From positions 2,232,001 to 2,296,000 of the forward strand of contig NZ_JAUASW010000001.1 of NCBI RefSeq assembly GCF_030345705.1: 64,000 nt of DNA, given 5' to 3'. This document shows, piece by piece, positions 53,929 through 63,175 of the stretch. This stretch comes from Pelomonas sp. SE-A7. Its GTDB lineage: Bacteria; Pseudomonadota; Gammaproteobacteria; Burkholderiales; Burkholderiaceae_C. Position numbers and translations under genes: made by a program. The number at the start of each line of letters is the position of its first letter. Position 1 is the stretch's first letter. The notes beneath the pieces were generated by a model, which saw only the letters and a list, made by a program, of their open reading frames with translations, did no database searches and was not told where the DNA came from.

Positions 53929-55134
53929 ATGTTCGACGCCTACCTCTACGACCATGTGCGAACGCCTCGCGGCAAGGGCAAGAAAGACGGCCGCCTGCAC
54001 CAGGCCAGCCCGGTCTGGCTCTTGCGCGGCCTCTTGAAGGCCCTGCAGCAGCGCCAGGACCTGGACACCAGCCTGGTGGACGACGTGGTGCTGGGCTGCG
54101 TCACGCCCGTCGGCGAGCAGGGCTCCGACATCGCCCGCACCGCCGTGCTCGACGCCGGCTGGCACGAGAGCGTGGCCGGCGTCACCCAGTCGCGCTTCTG
54201 CGCCTCGGGGCTGGAGTCCATCAACCTGGCGGCGGCCAAGGTGGCCAGCGGCTTCGAAAGCCTGGTGGTGGCCGGCGGCGTCGAGTCCATGAGCCGCTGG
54301 CCCATGGGCAGCGATGGCGGCGCCTGGTTCATGGACCCGCGCATCAACCAGCTGATCGGCTTCATCCCGCAGGGCATCAGCGCCGACCTGATCGCCGCGC
54401 TGGAAGGTTTCGGCCGCGAGGAGCTCGATGCCTTTGCCGCCCGCTCGCACCAGCGCGCGGCCGCGGCCCGCGAGGCCGGCAACTTCGCCCGCTCCATCGT
54501 GCCGGTGCAGGACATCGCCGGCCTCACCCTGCTGGACCAGGATGAGACCATCCGGCCGACAACGACGGTGGACACGCTGGCCAGGCTCGAGCCCTCGTTC
54601 GCCATGATGGGCTCCATGGGTTTCGACGCCACGGCGCTGCGCAAGTACACGACGCTTGAAGCCATTCCCCATGTGCACCATGCCGGCAACTCCTCGGGCA
54701 TCGTCGACGGCGCAGCCCTGATGCTGGTCGGCTCCAAGGCCGGCGGCCAGGCGGCCGGCTTGCGTCCCCGCGCTCGCATCCGTGCCGCGGCTGTGGTCGG
54801 CTCCGAGCCCACCATCATGCTGACCGGCCCCACGCCGGCCTGCCACAAGGCCCTGACCCAGGCCGGGCTGCGGGCTTCGGACATAGACCTGTGGGAGATC
54901 AACGAGGCCTTCGCCGTCGTGCCGATGAAGACGGCGCGCGACCTGGGTGTCTCGCTGGACAAGGTCAACGTCAACGGTGGCTCCATCGCCATGGGTCATC
55001 CGCTCGGCGCCACCGGCTGCATCTTGCTGGGCACGCTGCTGGAAGAGCTGGAGCGCCGCCACCTGGCCCTGGGCTGCGCCACGCTCTGCGTAGGCGGCGG
55101 CATGGGCATTGCCACCATCATCGAGAGGGTTTGA
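53929..55134 (+). CDS. acetyl-CoA acyltransferase (thiolase)
   Basis: A 401-residue thiolase cleaving 3-ketoacyl-CoA. The nucleophile is Cys91 in QSRFCASGLESINLA. The base histidine is in NGGSIAMGHPLGATG and the second cysteine in TLCVGGGMGIA. It follows the dehydrogenase by 19 bases and precedes the multifunctional enzyme by two, so all three are cotranscribed. Confidence 0.95.
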   Translation: MFDAYLYDHVRTPRGKGKKDGRLHQASPVWLLRGLLKALQQRQDLDTSLVDDVVLGCVTPVGEQGSDIARTAVLDAGWHESVAGVTQSRFCASGLESINLAAAKVASGFESLVVAGGVESMSRWPMGSDGGAWFMDPRINQLIGFIPQGISADLIAALEGFGREELDAFAARSHQRAAAAREAGNFARSIVPVQDIAGLTLLDQDETIRPTTTVDTLARLEPSFAMMGSMGFDATALRKYTTLEAIPHVHHAGNSSGIVDGAALMLVGSKAGGQAAGLRPRARIRAAAVVGSEPTIMLTGPTPACHKALTQAGLRASDIDLWEINEAFAVVPMKTARDLGVSLDKVNVNGGSIAMGHPLGATGCILLGTLLEELERRHLALGCATLCVGGGMGIATIIERV

Positions 55135-55136
55135 GC

Positions 55137-57293
55137 ATGAGTGCCGCACTGCATTGCGAACTGGAAGCGGACGGCACCCTGGTTGCCACCATGGACCTGC
55201 CCGGCCATTCGATGAATGTGCTCAACGACGAACTGGCCACACCGCTGGCCCAGCTCGCCGAGCGGCTGGAGACCGATCTGGCGGTCAGCGCCCTGGTGCT
55301 GCGATCAAGCAAGGTCGACTTCATGGCCGGCGCCGATGTGGACCGGCTCTGGCAGCTGACGACGGCCCAGCAGGCCTTCGACGAGTCGATGCGGTTCAAG
55401 GCCTTCATCCGCCGGCTGGAGCGCTGCGGCAAGCCGGTGGTGGCCGTGCTCAACGGACGCTGCCTGGGCGGCGGGCTGGAGATCGCGATGGGCTGCCACT
55501 GGCGCATCGTGATCGACGACGGCAAGGCCCGCCTCGGCCTGCCCGAGGTCAAGCTGGGCCTGCTGCCCGGTGGCGGTGGCACGCAGCGGCTGCCGCGCCT
55601 CGTGGGCATGCAGCAGGCCTTGCAGTGGATGATGGAAGGCACGGAGGTGCGGGCCGAGCAGGCCCTGGCCGCCGGCCTGGTGAACGAGAAGGCGGCCGAC
55701 ACCGCCGAGGCCTTGCAGAAGGCGCGCACATGGATCGTTCAGCAGCGCGGCAAGAAGCCGGTCCAGCCCTGGGACTCGTCCAAGTTCCGCTATCCCGGCG
55801 GCGACTCACGCTCGCCGGCCGTGGCCCAGCTGATGTCGGTCGCGCCTTCGATGGCATCGACCAAGAGCTGGGGCAACTACCCGGCCCTGACGCACATACT
55901 GTCCAGCGTATTCGAGGGCGGCCTGACCGACATCGACCGAGCGCTCGAAATCGAGTCGCGCCTCTTCGCTGCCTGCGTCATCAGTCCCGAGTCGCGCAAC
56001 CTGATCTCCACGCTCTGGTACCAGCTCGGGGCGATCAAGAAAGGCGCCTCGCGGCCGGCGGGGCATGAGGTGTCCAAGGTCGGCCGCATCGCCATCCTCG
56101 GCGCCGGCATGATGGGCGCGGCCATTGCCCATGTGGCGGCGGGCGCCGGCATCGAGGTGGTGCTGCTGGACCAGAGCCAGGACAAGGCCGAGCAGGGCAA
56201 GCAGTATTCGCAGGGCCTGCTCGACAAGGCGGTCAAGAAGGGCCGTCGCACGGCCGAGCAGCGCGAGGCGCAGCTGGCCCGCATCCGTCCCACCGAGGAT
56301 TACACGCAGCTCGCCGGCTGCGAGCTGGTGATTGAGGCGGTCTTCGAGGACCGGGCGCTGAAGGCCGGCGTCACGCAGCGAGCCGAGGCTCAACTCGCGG
56401 AGACCACCCTGTTCGCATCCAACACCTCGACCCTGCCCATCACCGGCCTGGCCGAGGCGAGCAGCCGGCCCGCCAACTTCATAGGCCTGCATTTCTTCTC
56501 GCCGGTGGACAAGATGCCCCTGGTCGAAATCATCTGCGGCCGCCAGACCAGTGAGGCCACGCTGGCTCGGGCCTTCGACTTCGTGCAGCAGATCGGCAAG
56601 ACGCCCATCGTGGTCAACGACTCGCGCGGCTTCTACACCAGCCGCGTCTTCGCGACCTATGTGATGGAAGGCATCGCCATGCTGGCCGAGGGCGTGCATC
56701 CGCGCGCCATCGAGGCCGCCGGCCAGCAGGCCGGCATGCCCATGCCGCCGTTGGCCCTTCAGGACGAGGTCAGCCTCAGCCTGGCCTTGCATGTGGTCGA
56801 CCAGACCCGGGCCGACCTCGCGGCCGAGGGCAAGGCCTACCGCGAGCATCCGGCCGAGCCCGTGCTGCGCAAGCTCTGCGAGCAGGGCCGCGTCGGCAAG
56901 AAGGCCGGCCAGGGCTTCTACGACTGGAGCGAGGACGGCCGCAGCCTGTGGAAGGGCCTGACGGCGCAATGGCCGACCAAGCTGATGCAGCCCGAGCCGC
57001 AGGAGCTGGTTGCGCGGCTGATGCTGGTCCAGGCCAACGAGGCGGCCCGCTGCCTGGAGGAAGGTGTGCTGCGCTCGGTGGCCGATGCCAACATCGGTTC
57101 CATACTCGGCTGGGGCTTTGCGCCCTTCCAGGGCGGCGCGCTGCAGTTCATCAATGCCATGGGCCTGCCGCAGTTCGTGGCCCGCTGCCGCGAGCTGGCG
57201 GCCAGGCATGGCGAGCGCTTCGAGCCGGCTGCGCTGCTGGTGCGAATGGCCGAGGCCGGCGAGCGCTTCGACGAAGGACCTAGTCCGAGCTGA
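55137..57293 (+). CDS. fatty acid oxidation multifunctional enzyme (FadJ-like)
   Basis: A 718-residue enzyme with an N-terminal enoyl-CoA hydratase domain (about 1-190; GRCLGGGLEIAMGCHWRI, LPEVKLGLLPGGGGTQRLPR) and 3-hydroxyacyl-CoA dehydrogenase domains (about 315-718; ILGAGMMGAAIAHVAA, FASNTSTLPIT, HFFSPVDKMPLVEII). It performs steps two and three of beta-oxidation. The start codon is ATG at 55137. Its end overlaps the convergent MFS gene by 14 bases. Confidence 0.94.
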   Translation: MSAALHCELEADGTLVATMDLPGHSMNVLNDELATPLAQLAERLETDLAVSALVLRSSKVDFMAGADVDRLWQLTTAQQAFDESMRFKAFIRRLERCGKPVVAVLNGRCLGGGLEIAMGCHWRIVIDDGKARLGLPEVKLGLLPGGGGTQRLPRLVGMQQALQWMMEGTEVRAEQALAAGLVNEKAADTAEALQKARTWIVQQRGKKPVQPWDSSKFRYPGGDSRSPAVAQLMSVAPSMASTKSWGNYPALTHILSSVFEGGLTDIDRALEIESRLFAACVISPESRNLISTLWYQLGAIKKGASRPAGHEVSKVGRIAILGAGMMGAAIAHVAAGAGIEVVLLDQSQDKAEQGKQYSQGLLDKAVKKGRRTAEQREAQLARIRPTEDYTQLAGCELVIEAVFEDRALKAGVTQRAEAQLAETTLFASNTSTLPITGLAEASSRPANFIGLHFFSPVDKMPLVEIICGRQTSEATLARAFDFVQQIGKTPIVVNDSRGFYTSRVFATYVMEGIAMLAEGVHPRAIEAAGQQAGMPMPPLALQDEVSLSLALHVVDQTRADLAAEGKAYREHPAEPVLRKLCEQGRVGKKAGQGFYDWSEDGRSLWKGLTAQWPTKLMQPEPQELVARLMLVQANEAARCLEEGVLRSVADANIGSILGWGFAPFQGGALQFINAMGLPQFVARCRELAARHGERFEPAALLVRMAEAGERFDEGPSPS

Positions 57294-58443
57294 GCAGGGC
57301 CAGCAGCAGACCCATGCCGACCAGCAGCACGGCCCCGGTCAGCCACAGGGCACCGGCAAAGCCGCCGCTGGCCTGCACCATCGCGCCGGACAGCGCTGGT
57401 GCGCTGATCTGGGCCACGCCGTAGCTGAGCGTCAGCCGCGCCATCGCCTTGCCCGGATTGGCGGGCGAGCGGCGGCCGACCAGGGCCAGGGTCAGGCTGA
57501 CGATGCCTATGAAGGTGGCGCCATAGAGCAAGGCACCGGCCAGGGCGGCGAACAGGCTGCCCGAGAGGGCCGGTAGCAGCACGCCCACGGTCTGCAGCAC
57601 GAAGGCCAGCAGCAGGGCCTGGATGTCGCCGAGCCGGCGGGCGATGCGGTCCCACAGGAACACGGCCGGCGTGGCCGCCACGCCGACCAGCAGCCAGGCC
57701 CAGGGCCCCTGCCCGGCCAGCAGCGGCTGGCGTTCGACGATGGCCACCGTGAAGGTTGCATTGATCACAAAACCCCAGCCGGCGCAGAAATACATGGCGA
57801 TCATCAGCGCCATCCAGCGCCGGCCCGGCGCCTGCGCTTCGGCCGCAGCGGCTGGCGGCGGCGGCGGTGGCCGCCAGCGCCACGCAGGCAGCAGAAAGAC
57901 CAGGCCCAGCAGCGCATAGCCCTGCCATTGGCCGGCCCAGTCCAGTTTCATCAGGCCCATCAGCATGGCGCCCAAAGCCGACACCACGATGCCCAGGCCC
58001 AGGCCGGTGAAATGCAGGCCCAGCTCGGGCCGGCGGCCGGCCCGCATCAGCCAGCCCAGCACCAGGCCCGATCCCAGTAGCATGCCCGCGGCTCCGCACA
58101 GGCCGCCGAGGTAGCGAGCCAGGGCCCAGAGCCACACGTTGGTGGCGAGCGCCATCAAGACACAAGAAACGAGGGAGAGCCACAGGCCGTGGCTGTAGAG
58201 CTGCTGGCGCAGCCGCGGCTGGTCTATCCAGGCCGCCAGCAGGGCGCCGCTCATGTAGCCGGCGTAGTTGATCGCCGCCAGCGCACCGGCCATCGCATCG
58301 GACAGGCCGGCCTGCGCCTGCATCAGCGGCAGCATGGGCGTGTAGGAAAAGCGCGCCAGGCCGATGCTGAGCACCAGGCCGGCAATGCCGCCGCTGATCA
58401 CCTGCCAGGCCTGGAGCTTGTTGCCGTGCGCTGCTGTTTGCAT
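57280..58443 (-). CDS. YbfB/YjiJ family MFS transporter
   Basis: A 387-residue inner-membrane transporter with about twelve transmembrane helices. The early segment GLVLSIGLARFSYTPMLPLMQ and INYAGYMSGALLAAW are typical of the YbfB/YjiJ subfamily, whose substrates are unknown. A proline-only run (PPPPPP, about residue 195) lies in the central cytoplasmic loop. The start at 58443 (MQTAAHGNK) is preferred to a TTG three codons earlier. It is divergent from mtfA. Confidence 0.88.
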   Translation of the reverse strand: MQTAAHGNKLQAWQVISGGIAGLVLSIGLARFSYTPMLPLMQAQAGLSDAMAGALAAINYAGYMSGALLAAWIDQPRLRQQLYSHGLWLSLVSCVLMALATNVWLWALARYLGGLCGAAGMLLGSGLVLGWLMRAGRRPELGLHFTGLGLGIVVSALGAMLMGLMKLDWAGQWQGYALLGLVFLLPAWRWRPPPPPPAAAAEAQAPGRRWMALMIAMYFCAGWGFVINATFTVAIVERQPLLAGQGPWAWLLVGVAATPAVFLWDRIARRLGDIQALLLAFVLQTVGVLLPALSGSLFAALAGALLYGATFIGIVSLTLALVGRRSPANPGKAMARLTLSYGVAQISAPALSGAMVQASGGFAGALWLTGAVLLVGMGLLLALLSSD

Positions 58444-58574
58444 GGGGGCCAAGCGTAGCCGCGCAAGCCCAACCGGCGCTGACGGCTCGGCGACAACCCC
58501 AGGGTTTGCGGGCCCTTGAATTCGAGATGCGCCCGCCCATCTGCGTGAAAGTCCAAGATTCCACAGCCCCTGCC

Positions 58575-59396
58575 ATGGCCCTGCTCTTCATCTTCACCCT
58601 GGGCCTGCTCGCCATCGCCGCCTTGCTGCTGCCACCGCTGCTGCGGCGCCGGCGACGCCAGCGGCTGATGGCCCAGCCCTTCCCCCAGGCCTGGCGACGC
58701 ATCCTGCGCCGCCGCGTGCCCCAGGTGGCCAGCTTGCCCGCCGATCTGCAACTGCGGCTCAAGGGCCTGATCCAGGTCTTCCTGGCCGAGAAGCCCATCA
58801 TCGGCTGCGACGGCCTGACGGTGACCGACGAGATGCGGGTGACGATTGCAGCCCAGGCCTGCCTGCCGCTGCTGGGCGCACCGCGCAGCTTCTATCCGCG
58901 ACTGAATCAGATCCTGCTCTACCCGGCGGCCTTCGTCGTCGACCGGCCGGTCAATGCGCCGGGCGGCGTGCTGCAGGAGCAGCGCCGGGCGCTGGCGGGC
59001 GAGTCCTGGGTACAGGGCCAGGTCCTGCTGTCATGGCAGGACGTGGTGCAGGGCGCGGCCGATCCGGCCGATGGCCAGAACGTGGTGATCCATGAATTCG
59101 CCCACCAGCTGGACCAGCTGAAAGGCCATGCCAACGGCGCGCCGCTGCTGCGCGACCGCGCGGCCTACCAGCGCTGGAGCGAGGTGATGCAGGCCGAGTA
59201 CCAGGCGCTGCAATGGCGCTGCGCCGAGGGCCTGCCAAGCTTGTTGAACCCCTATGGGGCGACCGACCCGGCCGAGTTCTTTGCCGTGGCCAGCGAGGTC
59301 TTCTTCGAGCAGCCGGGCGAGCTCCAGGCCCTGCATCCGGCTCTCTATGCCGAGCTGGGCGGCTACTACCGCCTCGACCCGGCTGCCTGGTCCTGA
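58575..59396 (+). CDS. mtfA: zinc-dependent peptidase of the MtfA family
   Basis: A 273-residue M90-type peptidase. The N-terminus is hydrophobic (FIFTLGLLAIAALLLPPLL) with an arginine-rich segment. The zinc motif HEFAHQLDQLKG and the family segments QILLYPAAFVV and YGATDPAEFFAVASEVFFEQP are present. E. coli MtfA binds the Mlc repressor and affects glucose uptake; whether this copy does is unknown. Starts at ATG 58575. Confidence 0.9.
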   Translation: MALLFIFTLGLLAIAALLLPPLLRRRRRQRLMAQPFPQAWRRILRRRVPQVASLPADLQLRLKGLIQVFLAEKPIIGCDGLTVTDEMRVTIAAQACLPLLGAPRSFYPRLNQILLYPAAFVVDRPVNAPGGVLQEQRRALAGESWVQGQVLLSWQDVVQGAADPADGQNVVIHEFAHQLDQLKGHANGAPLLRDRAAYQRWSEVMQAEYQALQWRCAEGLPSLLNPYGATDPAEFFAVASEVFFEQPGELQALHPALYAELGGYYRLDPAAWS

Positions 59397-59400
59397 TGGA

Positions 59401-59640
59401 TCAGGCCTGCTGCGGGCGTCGTTCCAGGTGACGGAACACGATGCGGCCCTTGCTCAGGTCGTAGGGCGACAGCTCCAGCGACACACGATCACCCGCCAGG
59501 ATGCGGATGTGGTTCTTCTTCATCTTGCCGGCGCTGTAGGCCACCAGCTGGTGGCCGTTGTCCAGGGTCACGCGGAAACGGGTATCCGGCAGGACCTCAT
59601 CGACCTTGCCCTGCATCTCGATCAGTTCTTCCTTGGCCAT
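59401..59640 (-). CDS. infA: translation initiation factor IF-1
   Basis: A 79-residue OB-fold factor occupying the ribosomal A site during initiation. MAKEELIEMQGKVDEVLPDTRFRVTLDNGH and NHIRILAGDRVSLELSPYDLSKGRI are the family sequence. GGAGAG lies upstream of the ATG at 59640. It is not in a ribosomal protein operon here; a strong terminator sits just upstream on the same strand. The C-terminus RRPQQA fits the betaproteobacterial second type of IF-1. Confidence 0.96.
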   Translation of the reverse strand: MAKEELIEMQGKVDEVLPDTRFRVTLDNGHQLVAYSAGKMKKNHIRILAGDRVSLELSPYDLSKGRIVFRHLERRPQQA

Positions 59641-59679
59641 GCGGCAGCTCTCCGTGGATGCGCCTGCAAACCAGACGCG

Positions 59680-59723
59680 GGACAAAACAAAACCGCTGCA
59701 ACGCGAAAAGGCGTCGCAGCGGT
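59680..59723 (-). terminator. intrinsic terminator between the AP2-like gene and infA
   Basis: On the minus strand a 13-bp stem (59723-59711 with 59704-59692, one G-U pair, loop CTTTTC) is followed by TTTTGTTTTG. It ends the AP2-like transcript; infA must then use read-through or a promoter within about 40 bases. Confidence 0.85.
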
Positions 59724-59764
59724 GATGGCCGCAATTCTAGCAGACCGGCTCCGCCGGCCCGGAC

Positions 59765-60352
59765 TCAGGCTCGGGCAGCCGTGCTCTTGCGCGCCGCCGG
59801 CTTGGCGCTGCGCTTCTTGATCGCCAGCTCGCCGGCCTCGGCCTGCCAGACCTTGCTCTCCTGGCGCTTGGCCTTGGTGGCGGCCTTCTGATAGGCCTCC
59901 TCGGCCACGCGCCGCATCTCCACCGCCTTCTCCAGCGCCGCCTGGTAGCGCTCGATGGTGTAGGTGCTCTCGGAGGCGATGTAGACGCTGGAACGCCGCG
60001 GCGACTCGCCGAAACGCGGTAGCAGCACGCTGAAGCTGCAGTCCCGCACGCCCGGCCGGCGCTCGCGGACGATGGGGCCCGAGATGCCGACCGGCAGCTC
60101 GCTGCCCTTGTTCGCGTTGCGTTCGGGCTTGAGTCGGGTGGGGGCTGGAAGCTTGGCGATGCGCTTGCCAAGTTCGGTGTTGGCCGCCTTGAGCGCACCG
60201 CCTGCACCGCCTTCGAACTTGCTGTCCGAGTAGAACTTTGTGCCGCCGTAGCGCAGTTGCCAACCGTGGGTGGAGCGAGCGTCTATGCGCTGGATGCCTT
60301 GCGGCACCTTGAACTGCTCGCCGTTGTAGATCAGTACTTCTCTGAATTTCAT
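59765..60352 (-). CDS. AP2-like domain protein of unknown function
   Basis: A 195-residue basic protein. Residues about 18-65 (GIQRIDARSTHGWQLRYGG, then KFYSDSKFEGG and ALKAANTEL) resemble the AP2/ERF DNA-binding fold seen in some bacterial proteins: G-x-x-R-x, a tryptophan in the sheet, and a helix with alanines. The C-terminus is lysine/alanine-rich (about 150-195) and could bind nucleic acid or be disordered. It is divergent from the GGDEF-EAL gene across 82 bp. The assignment is by motif only. Confidence 0.55.
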   Translation of the reverse strand: MKFREVLIYNGEQFKVPQGIQRIDARSTHGWQLRYGGTKFYSDSKFEGGAGGALKAANTELGKRIAKLPAPTRLKPERNANKGSELPVGISGPIVRERRPGVRDCSFSVLLPRFGESPRRSSVYIASESTYTIERYQAALEKAVEMRRVAEEAYQKAATKAKRQESKVWQAEAGELAIKKRSAKPAARKSTAARA

Positions 60353-60434
60353 CAATGAGTATCCCGAAACTTCTGGACAACTCCCTTGCAGGCTAGTGTA
60401 AGGTCCAACGGGCAAGGTTCGTACAGCGCTTAAC

Positions 60435-62126
60435 ATGGGACAAACACGGCCCCAGAGCTCGGAGTTGCAGTTGGGACTAGAAGCGACGCTCGCGGAACAG
60501 GTGCTACGCCGGCTGGGTAGCGTCATGCTGGTGGTACTCGGGCCGGACAGTCGGCTGCTGCATTGCAACCAGCTGGCCGAGCAACTGCTCGGCAGGGAAT
60601 TGCTGGACCGACCCGACCTCACCAGCCTGCTACCCGAGGCCATGCAGGAACGCATGGCCGCGATGCTGGCGAGCGATACCGAGGTCGCCGACTGGAGCGG
60701 CGAGTTGGTCTACGAAGGCCACCGCACCCGCTGGTGCTTTCAGCGGCTGCTGGACAGCCAGGGCCGCCCCAACCTGCTCTGCTCGGGCGTGGATGTCAGT
60801 GCCGAGCGCCAGGCCCAGCAGAAGGCCGAGGCCCAGAGCGATGCGCTGCGCCAGTTGCTCTATCACGACGAACTCACTGGTCTCCTGAGCCGCCACGCCC
60901 TGCGCGAGGATCTGCTCGGCCGGGTCGCGCGCGGCGAGGGCTTTGGCCTGCTGGCGCTGAAGCTGGTGGACTTCAGCCTGCTGCGCGACAACTTCGGCCC
61001 CGAGGGCGCCGACCAGGTGCTGCTGGCCGCGGCCGATGCGCTGAGCGAGCTGCTGGAGCCCGGCCAGTTGCTGGCGCGCGAAGGCGGCGACGAGTTCAGC
61101 ATCGCCGTCGACAGTCGCGACAAGGGCGAGCTGCAGAAGCTGGGCCGCGCCATCCTGGCGCGCTTCAAGCTGCCGCTGCAGCTGCCCAACACCGAGGTCA
61201 ACGCGTCCATCGCCGTCGGCGAGGTCAGCTACCCCGCCCATGGCGGCAGCCTGGAAGAGCTGCTGCGCAATGCCTCCACCGCGCTGCATAGCGCGCTGGA
61301 AACGCCCGGCAGCCACTTGACGGTCTATGAGCCCCGCCTGCTGCTGAGAGCACGCGAGCGGCTCTGGCTGGACCACCACCTGCGCCGCGCGTTGGAACTT
61401 CACCAGCTGGAGCTGCACTACCAGCCCAAGGTGGCCCTGGCCGGCGAGGTGACCACCAGTGTCGAGGCCCTGCTGCGCTGGCGCCATCCCAAGCGCGGCC
61501 TGATACGACCCGACCTGTTCATCGCCCGGGCCGAGAACAACGGCCAGATCGTGGCCATGGGCCGCTGGGTCATCGTCAATGCCGCGGCGCAGGCCCAGCA
61601 ATGGCTGGCCCAGGGCCTGCGGGTGCGCATCGCCATCAACATCAGTGCCCGCCAGCTGTCCGACCCTGAACTGCCGCGCTGGCTGGCGGAATGCCAGCGC
61701 ATCGCCCACGGCCTGCTCGACGTGGAACTGACCGAGAGCTGCGTGGTCGACGACGAGGACCGGGCCGAGGGCTTCATGCATGAATGCCGCATGCTGGGCT
61801 GCAAGGTCTTCCTGGACGACTTCGGCACCGGCTTCTCATCGCTGGCCCAGCTGGCGAAGCTGCCGCTGGACGCGATCAAGCTGGACCGCTCCTTCATCAA
61901 CAGCGGCGGCGAACGCGGCCAGGCCCTGATCCGTTCGCTGGTGACCGCGGCGCGCGAGCTGGGGCTCAAGGTGATCGCCGAAGGCGTTGAAACCCAGGGC
62001 CAGGCCGACTGGCTGCGCGGCATGCAGGTGGACGTGGCCCAGGGCTGGCTTTACGCGCCCGCCTTACCCGCCGCCGAGTACCTGGCCTGGCTGGCAGCGC
62101 AGAACAGCAACGCGGCCGCGGACTAG
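60435..62126 (+). CDS. PAS-GGDEF-EAL protein, probable c-di-GMP phosphodiesterase
   Basis: A 563-residue soluble protein: PAS domain (about 24-125), GGDEF domain (about 140-298) and EAL domain (about 308-555). The GGDEF signature is intact (REGGDEF, 215-221), but the first metal aspartate is Lys176, the second aspartate of that strand is Val178 and the guanine-contacting Asn is Arg184, so cyclase activity is unlikely. The EAL catalytic set is complete: Glu344 (EALLRW), Asn402, Glu431, Asp461-Asp462, Lys482 and Glu516. A PDE regulated by its GGDEF or PAS domain is inferred. Its stop codon overlaps that of the convergent CBS gene (CTAG). Confidence 0.9.
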   Translation: MGQTRPQSSELQLGLEATLAEQVLRRLGSVMLVVLGPDSRLLHCNQLAEQLLGRELLDRPDLTSLLPEAMQERMAAMLASDTEVADWSGELVYEGHRTRWCFQRLLDSQGRPNLLCSGVDVSAERQAQQKAEAQSDALRQLLYHDELTGLLSRHALREDLLGRVARGEGFGLLALKLVDFSLLRDNFGPEGADQVLLAAADALSELLEPGQLLAREGGDEFSIAVDSRDKGELQKLGRAILARFKLPLQLPNTEVNASIAVGEVSYPAHGGSLEELLRNASTALHSALETPGSHLTVYEPRLLLRARERLWLDHHLRRALELHQLELHYQPKVALAGEVTTSVEALLRWRHPKRGLIRPDLFIARAENNGQIVAMGRWVIVNAAAQAQQWLAQGLRVRIAINISARQLSDPELPRWLAECQRIAHGLLDVELTESCVVDDEDRAEGFMHECRMLGCKVFLDDFGTGFSSLAQLAKLPLDAIKLDRSFINSGGERGQALIRSLVTAARELGLKVIAEGVETQGQADWLRGMQVDVAQGWLYAPALPAAEYLAWLAAQNSNAAAD

Positions 62127-62815
62127 GACCAGAGGTCCAGCGGCGGCTCGTGGCCTATGGCGCGCAGCAGGTCGCTGCGGGAGATGAAGCCTATGGCGCG
62201 GCCGGTCTCGTCCTCGACCACGGGCAGGCCCGGCAGTCGCATCTCGTGCAGCACTTGCGAAACCTCGCGGATAGGCGTGTCGGCACTGACCGCCGGCAGC
62301 GGAGCCAGCATCACCGTGGTCACCGGCTGCCTGAGCTGCTCGCGCCATTCGCTCCAGGCCTGCAGGTCGGTATGGGCAGGTGACAGCTGCGGCAGCTCGG
62401 CCCGCACCAGCAGGCCGATAGGCCGGCCTTCGGCATCGAGCACCGGCGCCTGGCCCAGGTGGGCGTCAAGCAATTGCTGCCAGGCTTCGGACAGGCTCAG
62501 CGTCGCCGGCAGGCCCAGCACCTTGGGCGTCATCAGCTCACGCACCCTTGTCAGCAGGCGGCGGCCTGGCTGGTCTGCCTTGGACGCCTGAACATAGGCC
62601 GCGGCGGCCACCACATGCGGCAGCGGCTCGTGCGAAGGCTGCTGCCCGGCGTGATGTCCCTGCGTCTGCACTGCAGCCAGAGCGTCCGGGCTGGCGCCAG
62701 CTACCAGCGCTGAAGTGGCGCGCAGGCGGCCTGCAGCGCGTACCGGCTCCAGATCACGCAGCCCTTCGAGGGCGCCGCTGTAGACGCGGCCGTTCAGGCC
62801 GTAGACGGTGAACAT
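62123..62815 (-). CDS. CBS domain pair protein
   Basis: A 230-residue cytoplasmic protein with two CBS motifs (about 90-150, VRELMTPKVLGLPATLSLSEAW, and 165-228, TTVMLAPLPAVSADTPIREVSQVLHE), which usually bind adenosine nucleotides. The N-terminal 85 residues are unrecognised. It converges with the GGDEF-EAL gene and is 30 bases before the oxidase subunit IV stop on the same strand. Partner unknown. Confidence 0.88.
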   Translation of the reverse strand: MFTVYGLNGRVYSGALEGLRDLEPVRAAGRLRATSALVAGASPDALAAVQTQGHHAGQQPSHEPLPHVVAAAAYVQASKADQPGRRLLTRVRELMTPKVLGLPATLSLSEAWQQLLDAHLGQAPVLDAEGRPIGLLVRAELPQLSPAHTDLQAWSEWREQLRQPVTTVMLAPLPAVSADTPIREVSQVLHEMRLPGLPVVEDETGRAIGFISRSDLLRAIGHEPPLDLWS

Positions 62816-62845
62816 GCGGGCATTCTGCGCCGCGCTGCCTGGGCT

Positions 62846-63163
62846 TCAACCGCCGAAATGCAACAAACGGCTGGCCCAGGTCCAGTGGGCTTCGGAAGAC
62901 ATCAGGCCTATCAGCACCAGCAGCACCAGCGGCGGCAGCAGGATGGCGCAGATCAGCGCCATGCGCTCCCAGGCCATGTGCATGAAGACCGCGATGATCA
63001 GGCCCGCCTTGACCGCCATGAACAGCAGCACCAGGCTCCAGCGCAGCAGGCCGTGGAACTGCAGGTAGTCCACCATGTACGAGGCCGCGCTGAGCACGAA
63101 CAGCAGGATCCAGACCTTGAAGTAAAGGCCCAGCGGATGTTGTTGACCGGATGCGGATGACAT
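62846..63163 (-). CDS. cytochrome c oxidase subunit IV family protein
   Basis: A 105-residue membrane protein with three predicted helices (about 14-34, 43-62 and 70-90). The segment YFKVWILLFVLSAASYMVDYL and VKAGLIIAVFMHMAWERM match the prokaryotic subunit IV (CyoD/COX4-like) family, an assembly subunit of heme-copper oxidases. It follows the subunit III gene by 12 bases. Confidence 0.88.
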   Translation of the reverse strand: MSSASGQQHPLGLYFKVWILLFVLSAASYMVDYLQFHGLLRWSLVLLFMAVKAGLIIAVFMHMAWERMALICAILLPPLVLLVLIGLMSSEAHWTWASRLLHFGG

Positions 63164-63175
63164 GGCTACACCTCC

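Noticed and set aside
57280..57293. Frameshift at the fadJ/MFS junction
   Set aside because: The two genes simply converge with a 14-base overlap; both C-termini look complete.
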